From the NCBI RefSeq assembly GCF_901709675.1, contig NC_051088.1:434001-498000 (forward strand): a stretch of 64,000 bases of DNA, read 5' to 3'. Position 1 is the first letter of the stretch; each line of letters starts with the position of its first letter. Below the pieces are notes generated by a model, which was not told where the DNA came from, did not search any database, and saw only the letters and a list, made by a program, of their open reading frames with translations. The stretch is from Syngnathus acus. Taxonomy: Eukaryota > Chordata > Actinopteri > Syngnathiformes > Syngnathidae. This document shows positions 32,967 through 44,496 of this stretch, one piece after another. A program made the position numbers and the translations under genes.

Positions 32967-35343
32967 TTATTATTATTATTCTTCTATTTTATTCTCCTCA
33001 CTTTTCTGTCCCGCTTCTTCTTCCACAAAATTCATCCGATTCACTCCATTCCACTTTTCACGTATTCCAAATATTCACGAAAGGGTGGCTTCCATTTTTC
33101 TCGTTCCGAAAATTTTCCGTTTTCGCAAAATTCCCAGATTCCGACAAATTTTTCCCCATTCATTCTTAATGTCACATTCGACATTTCACAAAATTTCGTT
33201 TTTCACCTCTCATTTCTACATTTTTCAACCGATTCAACCCATTCCAACTTTCAACTGTTCATCCTTTTGCCTACCTATTCCACAACTTCCACTTACCAAA
33301 AACTTCACATCTTTTATTTTGAAATTCAACCAAAATTCTCTAAAATTCCGTTTTTTCTACTCTAATTTCTACATTTTTCAAACCGATTCAACCCATTCCA
33401 ACTTTCAACTGTTCATCTTTTGCCTACCTATTCCACAACTTCCCACTTACCAAAAACTTCACATCTTTTATTTTGAAATTCAACCAAAATTCTCTAAAAT
33501 TCCGTTTTTCTACTCTAATTTCTACATTTTTCAACCGATTCAACCCATTCCAACTTTCAACTGTTCATCTTTTGCCTACCTATTCCACAACTTCCCACTT
33601 CCCAAAAACTTCACATCTTTTATTTTGAAATTCACACCCAATTCTCCAATATTTCCTTTTTCCCTTCTCATTTCTACATTTTTCAACCGATTCAACCCAT
33701 TCCAACTTTCAACTGTTCATCTTTTGCCTACCTATTCCACAACTTCCCACTTACCAAAACTTCACATCTTTTATTTTGAAATTCACACCCAATTCTCCAA
33801 TATTTCCTTTTTCCCTTCTCATTTCTACATTTTTCAACCGATTCAACCCATTCCAACTTTCAACTGTTCATCATTTTTCTACCTATTCCACAACTTCCCA
33901 AAAACTTCACATCTTTTATTTTGAAATTCACACCCAATTCCTTTTTCCCTTCTCATTTCTACATTTTTCAACCGATTCAACCCATTCCAACTTTCAACTG
34001 TTCATCATTTTTCTACCTATTCCACAACTTCCCACTTCCCAAAAACTTCACATCTTTTATTTTGAAATTCACACCCAATTCCTTTTTCCCTTCTCATTTC
34101 TACATTTTTCAACCGATTCAACCCATTCCAACTTTCAACTGTTCATCATTTTTCTACCTATTCCACAACTTCCCACTTACCAAAAAACTTCACATCTTTT
34201 ATTTTGAAATTCACACCCAATTCCTTTTTCCCTTCTCATGTCTACATTTTTCAACCGATTCAACCCATTCCAACTTTCAACTGTTCATCATTTTTCTACC
34301 TATTCCACAACTTCCCACTTACCAAAAACTTCACATCTTTTATTTTGAAATTCACACCAATTCTCCAATATTTCCTTTTTCCCTTCTCATTTCTACATTT
34401 TTCAACCGATTCAACCCATTCCAACTTTTCAACTGTTCATTAGGTTTCTACCTATTCCACAATTTACCAAAAACTTCACATCTTTTATTTTGAAATTCAC
34501 ACCCAATTCTCCAATATTTCCTTTTTCCCTTCTCATTTCTACATTTTTCAACCGATTCAACCATTCAACTTTCAACTGTTCATCATTTTCTACCTATTCC
34601 ACAACTTCCCAAAAACGTCACATCTTTTATTTTGAAATTCACACCCAATTCCTTTTTCCCTTCTCATTTCTACATTTTCAACCCATTCAAACCCATTCCA
34701 ACTTTCAACTGTTCATCATTTTTCTACCTATTCCACAACTTCCCACTTACCAAAAACTTCACATCTTTTATTTTGAAATTCACACCCAATTCCTTTTTCC
34801 CTTCTCATTTCTACATTTTCAACCGATTCAACCCATTTCCAACTTTCAACTGTTCATCATTTTTCTACCTATTCCACAACTTACCAAAAACTTCACATCT
34901 TTTATTTTGAAATTCACACCCAATTCCTTTTTCCTTTCTCATTTCTACATTTTTCAACCGATTCAACCCATTCCAACTTTCAACTGTTCATCATTTTCTA
35001 CCTATTCCACAACTTCCCACTTACCAAAAACTTCACATCTTTTATTTTGAAATTCACACCCAATTCTCCAATATTTCCTTTTTCCCTTCTCATTTCTACA
35101 TTTTTCAAACCGATTCAACCCATTCCAACTTTCAACTGTTCATCATTTTTCTACCTATTCCATAACTTCCCACTTACCAAAAACTTCACATCTTTTATTT
35201 TGAAATTCAACACAAATTCTCCAAAAATTCTACATTTCTCAAGTAATTCAACACGTTTCAACGTCATTCGGCAGCATTCCCCGAAGAAGTTATTCATACA
35301 TTTCGCCTTCACACGCAATTTCTCCAGAAATTGCACATTCTAG
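32967..35343 (+). mobile_element. Array unit 7 (longest)
   Basis: No palindrome. Header as in unit 6, about fourteen core repeats and a long footer. At ~2.4 kb it is the largest unit. Confidence 0.85.
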
Positions 35344-35650
35344 TTGTGTGAAGGCGAAGGCCTTCACACATTGTTATTGTGTGAAGGCGAAGGCCTTCAC
35401 ACATTGTTATTCTACTTTATTATTATTATTAAACAACTTATTCCTCCCACTTTTTTGGCATCTAACTACTCCCACATGCTTCAACCGATTCACCCCGTTC
35501 AAACTTTCACACGTCCCAAAAATTCATGTCACGCTTGCTACCATTTTTCTCGTTCATAACATTTACCGTTTTTAAGTAATTAGCAAATTTGTGCCTTAAA
35601 ATCCCCCATTCATTCTTAATGGCAACGTCAACCCGAGCCAGTTTCCTGTA

Positions 35651-35667
35651 GTGGGTTCGATTCCCAC
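35651..35667 (+). other. tRNA T-arm-like stem-loop, unit 8
   Basis: GTGGG-TTCGATT-CCCAC: a perfect 5-bp stem around the seven-base loop of a tRNA T arm (pol III B-box-like), followed by CATTGGGCGTCG as an acceptor-like 3' strand. No complete cloverleaf precedes it. Confidence 0.6.
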
Positions 35668-35851
35668 ATTGGGCGTCGTAAATTGTTTTACTCTTTATTC
35701 TTCCCGCTTATCATTTTCAACGCTTATCATTTGTAACTTTTGTCATTCGCATTCAACGTTCATTACATTAAGCAATTTCCACCACTTTGATTACGCAATC
35801 GCATTCAACAAACACATTCATTACATTAACCAAATTCAACCACCGTGAAAG

Positions 35852-35940
35852 AAGGAACCTGATTAGCTCAGTCTGGGTGCACAAGCGTTTCAGACACGAG
35901 CCGTTTTCGCGAGTGGTAACGAAACCCGCGTGGGACACAA
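35852..35940 (+). other. tRNA-like segment with A-box and degenerate B-box, unit 8
   Basis: GATTAGCTCAGTCTGGG resembles a tRNA D-arm/A box, and GGTAACGAAACCC about 50 bp later resembles a B box. It is degenerate and not a functional tRNA call. Confidence 0.5.
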
Positions 35941-35974
35941 ATTCATGTCATTAATTTCCTTTATTATTTTTGCC

Positions 35975-36195
35975 GCTTAGCATTTGTAACATGTATTTGT
36001 AACATTTATCATTTGTAATTTTTTTTTAACATTTGTATTATTTCATTTTTAACATTTGTCATTTGTAATTTTTTTGTAACATTTGTAACATTTCATTTTT
36101 AACATTTATCATTTGTAATTTTTTTGTAACATTTGTAACATTTCATTTTTAACATTTATCATTTGTAACTTTTTTGTAACATTTGTAACTTAACA
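35975..36195 (+). repeat. ~41-bp minisatellite, unit 8
   Basis: Repeats of TTTTTAACATTTATCATTTG plus TAATTTTTTTGTAACATTTG, about five copies. Confidence 0.9.
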
Positions 36196-36484
36196 TTGGC
36201 CTTCGCCTTCACACGCAATTTCTCCAGAAATTGCAATTTCTAGTTCTACTTTATTATTATTATTAAACAACTTATTCCTCCCACTTTTTTGCCATCTAAC
36301 TACTCCCACATGCTTCAACCGATTCACCCCGTTCAAACTTTCACACTTCCCAAAAATTCATGTCACGCTTGCTACCATTTTTCTCGTTCATAACATTTAC
36401 CGTTTTTAAGTAATTAGCAAATTTGTGCCTTAAAATCCCCCATTCATTCTTAATGGCAACGTCAACCCGAGCCAGTTTCCTGTA

Positions 36485-36501
36485 GTGGGTTCGATTCCCA
36501 C
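36485..36501 (+). other. tRNA T-arm-like stem-loop, unit 9
   Basis: Identical to the one at 35651-35667 (GTGGG-TTCGATT-CCCAC). Confidence 0.6.
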
Positions 36502-36683
36502 ATTGGGCGTCGTAAATTATTTTACTCTTTATTCTTCCCGCTTATCATTTTCAACGCTTATCATTGTAACTTTTGTCATTCGCATTCAACATTCATTACA
36601 TTAAGCAATTTCCACCACTTTGATTACGCATTCGCATTCAACAAACACATTCATTACATTAACCAAATTCAACCACCGTTAAA

Positions 36684-36772
36684 GAAGGAACCTGATTAGC
36701 TCAGTCTGGGAGCACAAGCGGTTCAGACACGAGCCGTTTTCGTGAGTGGTATCGAAACCCGCGTGGGACACA
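36684..36772 (+). other. tRNA-like segment with A-box and B-box, unit 9
   Basis: TTAGCTCAGTCTGGGAGCAC followed by GGTATCGAAACCC. It is slightly closer to a real tRNA than the unit 8 copy. Confidence 0.5.
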
Positions 36773-36814
36773 AATTCATGTCATTTATTTCCTTTATTAT
36801 TTTTGCCGCTTAGC

Positions 36815-37150
36815 ATTTGTAACATGTATTTGTAACATTTCATTTTTAACATTTATCATTTGTAATTTTTTTTTAACATTTGTATTATTTCATTTTTAAC
36901 ATTTGTCATTTGTAATTTTTTTGTAACATTTGTAATTTTTTTGTAACATTTGTAACATTTATCATTTGTAATTTTTTTGTAACATTTGTAACATTTCATT
37001 TTTAACATTTATCATTTGTAATTTTTTTGTAACATTTGTAACATTTCATTTTTAACATTTATCATTTGTAATATTTTTGCAACATTTGTAACATTTCATT
37101 TTTAACATTTATCATTTGTAACTTTTTTGTAACATTTGTAACTTAACATT
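36815..37150 (+). repeat. ~41-bp minisatellite, unit 9
   Basis: About eight copies of the unit 8 minisatellite motif. Confidence 0.9.
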
Positions 37151-37196
37151 GGCCTTCGCCTTCACACGCAATTTCTCCAGAAATTGCAATTTCTAG

Positions 37197-38250
37197 TTAG
37201 TGTGAAGGTGAAACCTTCACACTATTGTTATTCCTGTACTTTATTATTATTCTACATCTTCCGCTCACTTTTTTGACGCTTAACTACTTCCACATACTTC
37301 AACCGATTCACTCCATTCCACTTTTCACTTATTCCAAATATTCATGACACGGCTGCTTACATTTTTTTTGTTCCACAAATTTTCCGTTTTCACAAAATTC
37401 ACAAATTTCCGGCAATTTTTTCCCCATTCATTCTTAATGGCAGATTCAACATTTCACATTTACGTTGTTCCAGTTTGAAATTCACATCATTCAACACATT
37501 CAAATCCCATTGGGGACATTCCCAAACTTGCCAAATTCAAAATTTTCACATTTTCATCTTTTATTTTGAAATTCACACCCAATTCACCAATATTTCCTTT
37601 TTCCCTTCTCATTTCTACATTTTTCAACCCATTCAACCCATTCCAACTTTCAACTGTTCATCCTTTTCTACCTATTCCACAACTTCCCACTTACCAAAAA
37701 CGTCACATCTTTTATTTTGAAATTCACACCCAATTCCTTTTTCCTTTCTCATTTCTACATTTTTCAACCGATTCAACCCATTCCAACTTTCAACTGTTCA
37801 TCATTTTCTACCTATTCCACAACTTCCCACTTACCAAAAACTTCACATCTTTTATTTTGAAATTCACACCCAATTCCTTTTTCCCTTCTCATTTCTACAT
37901 TTTTCAACCGATTCAACCCATTCCAACTTTCAACTGTTCATTATCTTTCTACCTATTCCACAACTTACCAAAACTTCATCTTTTATTTTGAAATTCACAC
38001 CCAATTCCTTTTTCCCTTCTCATTTCTACATTTTTCAACCGATTCAACCCATTCCAACTTTCAACTGTTCATCATTTTTCTACCTATTCCACAACTTCCC
38101 ACTTACCAAAAACTTCACATCTTTTATTTGAAATTCACACCCAATTCCTTTTTCCCTTCTCATTTCTACATTTTTCAACCGATTCAACTTGTTTCAACAT
38201 CATTCTTCTTCACCTTCACACGCAATTTCTTCAGGAATTGCAAATTCTAG
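37197..38250 (+). mobile_element. Array unit 10 (subfamily II)
   Basis: The palindrome is GTGTGAAGGT/ACCTTCACAC with loop GAA. The header is the subfamily II type (ACGTTGTTCCAGTTTGAAAT). The footer has CACCTTCACAC and the hairpin variant GCAATTTCT/AGGAATTGC. Confidence 0.87.
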
Positions 38251-40541
38251 TTATTATTATTATTCTATTTTATTCTCCTCACTTTTTTGTCCCGCTTCTT
38301 CTTCCACAAAATTCATCCGATTCACTCCATTCCACTTTTCACGTATTCCAAATATTCAGGAAAGGGTGGCTTCCATTTTTCTCGTTCCGAAAATTTTCCG
38401 TTTTCGCAAAATTCCCAGAATTCCGACAAATTTTTCCCCATCCATTCTTAATGTAACATTCGACATTTCACAAAATTTCGTTTTTCACCTCTCATTTCTA
38501 CATTTTTCAACCGATTCAACCCATTCCAACTTTCAACTGTTCATCTTTTTGCCTACCTATTCCACAACTTCCCACTTACCAAAAACTTCACATCTTTTAT
38601 TTTGAAATTCAACCAAAATTCTCTAAAATTCCGTTTTTCTACTCTAATTTCTACATTTTTCAACCGATTCAATCCATTCCAACTTTCAACTGTTCATCTT
38701 TTTGCCTACCTATTCCACAACTTCCCACTTACCAAAAACTTCACATCTTTTATTTTGAAATTCAACCAAAATTCTCTAAAATTCCGTTTTTCTACTCTAA
38801 TTTCTACATTTTTCAACCGATTCAACCCATTCCAACTTTCAACTGTTCATCTTTTGCCTACCTATTCCACAACTTCCCACTTACCAAAAACTTCACATCT
38901 TTTATTTTGAAATTCAGCCAAAATTCTCTAAAATTCCGTTTTTCTACTCTAATTTCTACATTTTTCAACCGATTCAACCCATTCCAACTTTCAACTGTTC
39001 ATCTTTTGCCTACCTATTCCACAACTTCCCACTTACCAAAAACTTCACATCTTTTATTTTGAAATTCACACCCAATTCTCCAATATTTCCTTTTTCCCTT
39101 CTCATTTCTACATTTTTCAACCGATTCAACCCATTCCAACTTTCAACTGTTCATCTTTTGCCTACCTATTCCACAACTTCCCACTTCCCAAAAACTTCAC
39201 ATCTTTTATTTTGAAATTCACACCCAATTCTCCAATATTTCCTTTTTCCCTTCTCATTTCTACATTTTTCAACCGATTCAACCCATTCCAACTTTCAACT
39301 GTTCATCATGTTTCTACCTATTTCACAACTTCCCAAAAACTTCACATCTTTTATTTTGAAATTCACACCCAATTCCTTTTTCCCTTCTCATTTCTACATT
39401 TTTCAACCGATTCAACCCATTCCAACTTTCAACTGTTCATCATTTTTCTACCTATTCCACAACTTCCCACTTACCAAAAACTTCACATCTTTTATTTTGA
39501 AATTCACACCCAATTCCTTTTTCCCTTCTCATTTCTACATTTTTCAACCGATTCAACCCATTCCAACTTTCAACTGTTCATCTTTTGCCTACCTATTCCA
39601 CAACTTCCCACTTCCCAAAAACTTCACATCTTTTATTTTGAAATTCACACCCAATTCTCCAATATTTCCTTTTCCCTTCTCATTTCTACATTTTTCAACC
39701 GATTCAACCCATTCCAACTTTCAACTGTTCATCTTTTGCCTACCTATTCCACAACTTCCCACTTCCCAAAAACTTCACATCTTTTATTTTGAAATTCACA
39801 CCCAATTCTCCAATATTTCCTTTTTCCCTTCTCATTTCTACATTTTTTCAACCGATTCAACCCATTCCAACATTCAACTGTTCATCATGTTTCTACCTAT
39901 TCCACAACTTCCCAAAAACTTCACATCTTTTATTTTGAAATTCACACCCAATTCCTTTTTCCCTTCTCATTTCTACATTTTTCAACCGATTCAACCCATT
40001 CCAACTTTCAACTGTTCATCATTTTTCTACCTATTCCACAACTTCCCACTTACCAAAAACTTCACATCTTTTATTTTGAAATTCACACCCAATTCCTTTT
40101 TCCCTTCTCATTTCTACATTTTTCAACCGATTCAACCCATTCCAACTTTCAACTGTTCATCTTTTGCCTACCTATTCCACAACTTCCCACTTCCCAAAAA
40201 CTTCACATCTTTTATTTTGAAATTCACACCCAATTCTCCAATATTTCCTTTTTCCCTTCTCATTTCTACATTTTTCAACCGATTCAACCCATTCCAACTT
40301 TCAACTGTTCATCATTTTTCTACCTATTCCACAACTTCCCAAAAACTTCACATCTTTTATTTTGAAATTCACACCCAATTCCTTTTTCCCTTCTCATTTC
40401 TACATTTTTCAACCGATTCAACCCATTCCAACTTTCAACCTTTTGCCTACCTATTCCACAACTTCCCACTTACATTCCCCGAAGAAGTTATTCATACATT
40501 TCGCCTTCACACGCAATTTCTCCAGAAATTGCACATTCTAG
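38251..40541 (+). mobile_element. Array unit 11
   Basis: Subfamily I without the palindrome. About fifteen core repeats, including a ~580-bp four-repeat block present twice (marker CATCATGTTTCTACCTATT near 39306 and 39886). Short footer. Confidence 0.87.
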
Positions 40542-41817
40542 TTATTATTCTACATCTTCCGCTCACTTTTTTGTCCATTAACTACTTCCACATACTTCAA
40601 CCGATTCACTCCGTTCCACTTTTCACTTATTCCAAATATTCATGACATGGGTGCTTACATTTTTTTCCTTCCAAAAATTTTCCGTTTTCACAAAATTCAC
40701 AAATTTCCGGCAATTTTTTCCCCATTCATTCTTAATGGCAGATTCAACATTTCACATTTACGTTGTTCCAGTTTGAAATTCACATCATTCAACACATTCA
40801 AATCACATTGGGGACATTCCCAAACTTGCCAAATTCAAAATTTTCACGTTTTCATCTTTTATTTTGAAATTCACACCCAATTCACCAATATTTCCTTTTT
40901 CCCTTCTCATTTCTACATTTTTCAACCCATTCAACCCATTCCAACTTTCAACTGTTCATCCTTTTTCTACCTATTCCACAACTTCCCACTTACCGAAAAC
41001 TTCACATCTTTTATTTTGAAATTCACACCCAATTCCTTTTTCCCTTCTCATTTCTACATTTTTCAACCGATTCAACCCATTCCAACTTTCAACTGTTCAT
41101 CATTTTTCTACCTATTCCACAACTTCCCACTTACCAAAAACTTCACATCTTTTATTTTGAAATTCACACCCAATTCCTTTTTCCTTTCTCATTTCTACAT
41201 TTTTCAACCGATTCAACCCATTCCAACTTTCAACTGTTCATTTTCTACCTATTCCACAACTTCCCACTTACCAAAAACTTCACATCTTTTATTTTGAAAT
41301 TCACACCCAATTCCTTTTTCCCTTCTCATTTCTACATTTTTCAACCGATTCAACCCATTCCAACTTTCAACTGTTCATCATTTTTCTACCTATTCCACAA
41401 CTTCCCAAAAACTTCACATCTTTTATTTTGAAATTCACACCCAATTCCTTTTTCCCTTCTCATTTCTACATTTTTCAACCGATTCAACCCATTCCAACTT
41501 TCAACTGTTCATTATCTTTCTACCTATTCCACAACTTCCCAAAAACTTCACATCTTTTATTTTGAAATTCACACCCAATTCCTTTTTCCCTTCTCATTTC
41601 TACATTTTTCAACCGATTCAACCCATTCCAACTTTCAACTGTTCATCATTTTTCTACCTATTCCACAACTTACCAAAAACTTCACATCTTTTATTTTGAA
41701 ATTCACACCCAATTCCTTTTTCCCTTCTCATTTCTACATTTTTCAACCGATTCAACTTGTTTCAACATCATTCTTCTTCACCTTCACACGCAATTTCTTC
41801 AGGAATTGCAATTCTAG
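40542..41817 (+). mobile_element. Array unit 12 (subfamily II)
   Basis: No palindrome. Header and core nearly identical to unit 13. The footer is of the CACCTTCACAC type. Confidence 0.87.
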
Positions 41818-43144
41818 TTAGTGTGAAGGTGAAACCTTCACACTATTGTTATTCCTGTCCTTTATTATTATTCTACATCTTCCGCTCACTTTTTTGTCCA
41901 TTAACTACTTCCACATACTTCAACCGATTCACTCCGTTCCACTTTTCACTTATTCCAAATATTCATGACATGGGTGCTTACATTTTTTTCCTTCCAAAAA
42001 TTTTCCGTTTTCACAAAATTCACAAATTTCCGGCAATTTTTTCCCCATTCATTCTTAATGGCAGATTCAACATTTCACATTTACGTTGTTCCAGTTTGAA
42101 ATTCACATCATTCAACACATTCAAATCACATTGGGGACATTCCCAAAATTGCCAAATTCAAAATTTTCACGTTTTCATCTTTTATTTTGAAATTCACACC
42201 CAATTCACCAATATTTCCTTTTTCCCTTCTCATTTCTACATTTTTCAACCCATTCAACCCATTCCAACTTTCAACTGTTCATCCTTTTACTACCTATTCC
42301 ACAACTTCCCACTTACCGAAAACTTCACATCTTTTATTTTGAAATTCACACCCAATTCCTTTTTCCCTTCTCATTTCTACATTTTTCAACCGATTCAACC
42401 CATTCCAACTTTCAACTGTTCATCATTTTTCTACCTATTCCACAACTTCCCACTTACCAAAAACTTCACATCTTTTATTTTGAAATTCACACCCAATTCC
42501 TTTTTCCTTTCTCATTTCTACATTTTTCAACCGATTCAACCCATTCCAACTTTCAACTGTTCATCATTTTCTACCTATTCCACAACTTCCCACTTACCAA
42601 AAACTTCACATCTTTTATTTTGAAATTCACACCCAATTCCTTTTTCCCTTCTCATTTCTACATTTTTCAACCGATTCAACCCATTCCAACTTTCAACTGT
42701 TCATCATTTTTTCTACCTATTCCACAACTTCCCAAAAACTTCACATCTTTTATTTTGAAATTCACACCCAATTCCTTTTTCCCTTCTCATTTCTACCTTT
42801 TTCAACCGATTCAACCCATTCCAACTTTCAACTGTTCATTATCTTTCTACCTATTCCACAACTTCCCAAAAACTTCACATCTTTTATTTTGAAATTCACA
42901 CCCAATTCCTTTTTCCCTTCTCATTTCTACATTTTTCAACCGATTCAACCCATTCCAACTTTCAACTGTTCATCATTTTTCTACCTATTCCACAACTTAC
43001 CAAAAACTTCACATCTTTTATTTTGAAATTCACACCCAATTCCTTTTTCCCTTCTCATTTCTACATTTTTCAACCGATTCAACTTGTTTCAAAATCATTC
43101 TTCTTCACCTTCACACGCAATTTCTTCAGGAATTGCAATTCTAG
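41818..43144 (+). mobile_element. Array unit 13 (subfamily II)
   Basis: The palindrome is of the GGTGAAACC type and the footer of the CACC type. Nearly identical to unit 12 over more than 1 kb, which suggests recent duplication. Confidence 0.87.
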
Positions 43145-44496
43145 TTATTATTATTATTATTCTATTTTATTCCTTGTCCAGCTTCTTCTTCCACATAATT
43201 CATCCGATTCACTCCATTCCACTTTTCACGTATTCCAAATATTCACGGCATGAGCGCTTCCATTTTTCTCGTTCCGAAAATTTTCCGTTTTCGCAGAATT
43301 CCCAAAATTCCGACAAATTTTTCCCCATTCATTCTTAATGTCACATTCGACATTTCACAATATTTCGTTTTTCACCTCTCATTTCTACATTTTTCAACCG
43401 ATTCAACCCATTCCAACTTTCAACTGTTCATCTTTTTGCCTACCTATTCCACAACTTCCCACTTACCAAAAACTTCACATCTTTTATTTTGAAATTCAAC
43501 CAAAATTCTCTAAAATTCCGTTTTTCTACTCTAATTTCTACATTTTTCAACCGATTCAACCCATTCCAACTTTCAACTGTTCATCTTTTGCCTACCTATT
43601 CCACAACTTCCCACTTCCCAAAAACTTCACATCTTTTATTTTGAAATTCACACCCAATTCTCCAATATTTCCTTTTTCCCTTCTCATTTCTACATTTTTC
43701 AACCGATTCAACCCATTCCAACTTTCAACTGTTCATCATTTTTCTACCTATTCCACAACTTCCCAAAAACTTCACATCTTTTATTTTGAAATTCACACCC
43801 AATTCCTTTTTCCCTTCTCATTTCTACATTTTTCAACCGATTCAACCCATTCCAACTTTCAACTGTTCATCTTTTGCCTACCTATTCCACAACTTCCCAC
43901 TTCCCAAAAACTTCACATCTTTTATTTTGAAATTCACACCCAATTCTCCAATATTTCCTTTTTCCCTTCTCATTTCTACATTTTTCAACCGATTCAACCC
44001 ATTCCAACTTTTAACTGTTCATCATTTTTCTACCTATTCCACAACTTCCCAAAAACTTCACATCTTTTATTTTGAAATTCACACCAATTCCTTTTTCCCT
44101 TCTCATTTCTACATTTTTCAACCGATTCAACCCATTCCAACTTTCAACTGTTCATCATTTTTCTACCTATTCCACAACTTCCCACTTACCAAAAACTTCA
44201 CATCTTTTATTTTGAAATTCACACCCAATTCCTTTTTCCCTTCTCATTTCTACATTTTTCAACCGATTCAACCCATTCCAACTTTCAACTGTTCATCATT
44301 TTTCTACCTATTCCACAACTTCCCACTTACCAAAAACTTCACATCTTTTATTTTGAAATTCAACACAAATTCTCCAAAAATTCTACATTTCTCAAGTAAT
44401 TCAACACGTTTCAACGTCATTCGGCAGCATTCCCCGAAGAAGTTATTCATACATTTCGCCTTCACACGCAATTTCTCCAGAAATTGCACATTCTAG
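43145..44496 (+). mobile_element. Array unit 14
   Basis: Subfamily I without the palindrome, with seven core repeats and the long footer. Confidence 0.85.

Larger units (their letters stand above)
35344..36243 (+). mobile_element. Array unit 8 (subfamily III)
   Basis: Two tandem palindromes, then a different header (AAACAACTTATTCCTCCCAC; TAAGTAATTAGCAAATTTGT). The interior has two tRNA-like pieces and a ~41-bp minisatellite instead of the usual core. It ends with the common CGCCTTCACAC, hairpin and CTAG. Confidence 0.85.
36244..37196 (+). mobile_element. Array unit 9 (subfamily III)
   Basis: Near-duplicate of unit 8 without the palindrome, with a longer minisatellite (about 36815-37150). 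Confidence 0.85.

Noticed and set aside
35651-36772. Functional tRNA genes
   Set aside because: The T arm is perfect but no matching acceptor, D and anticodon arms can be folded around it, and the A-box piece lies downstream rather than upstream.
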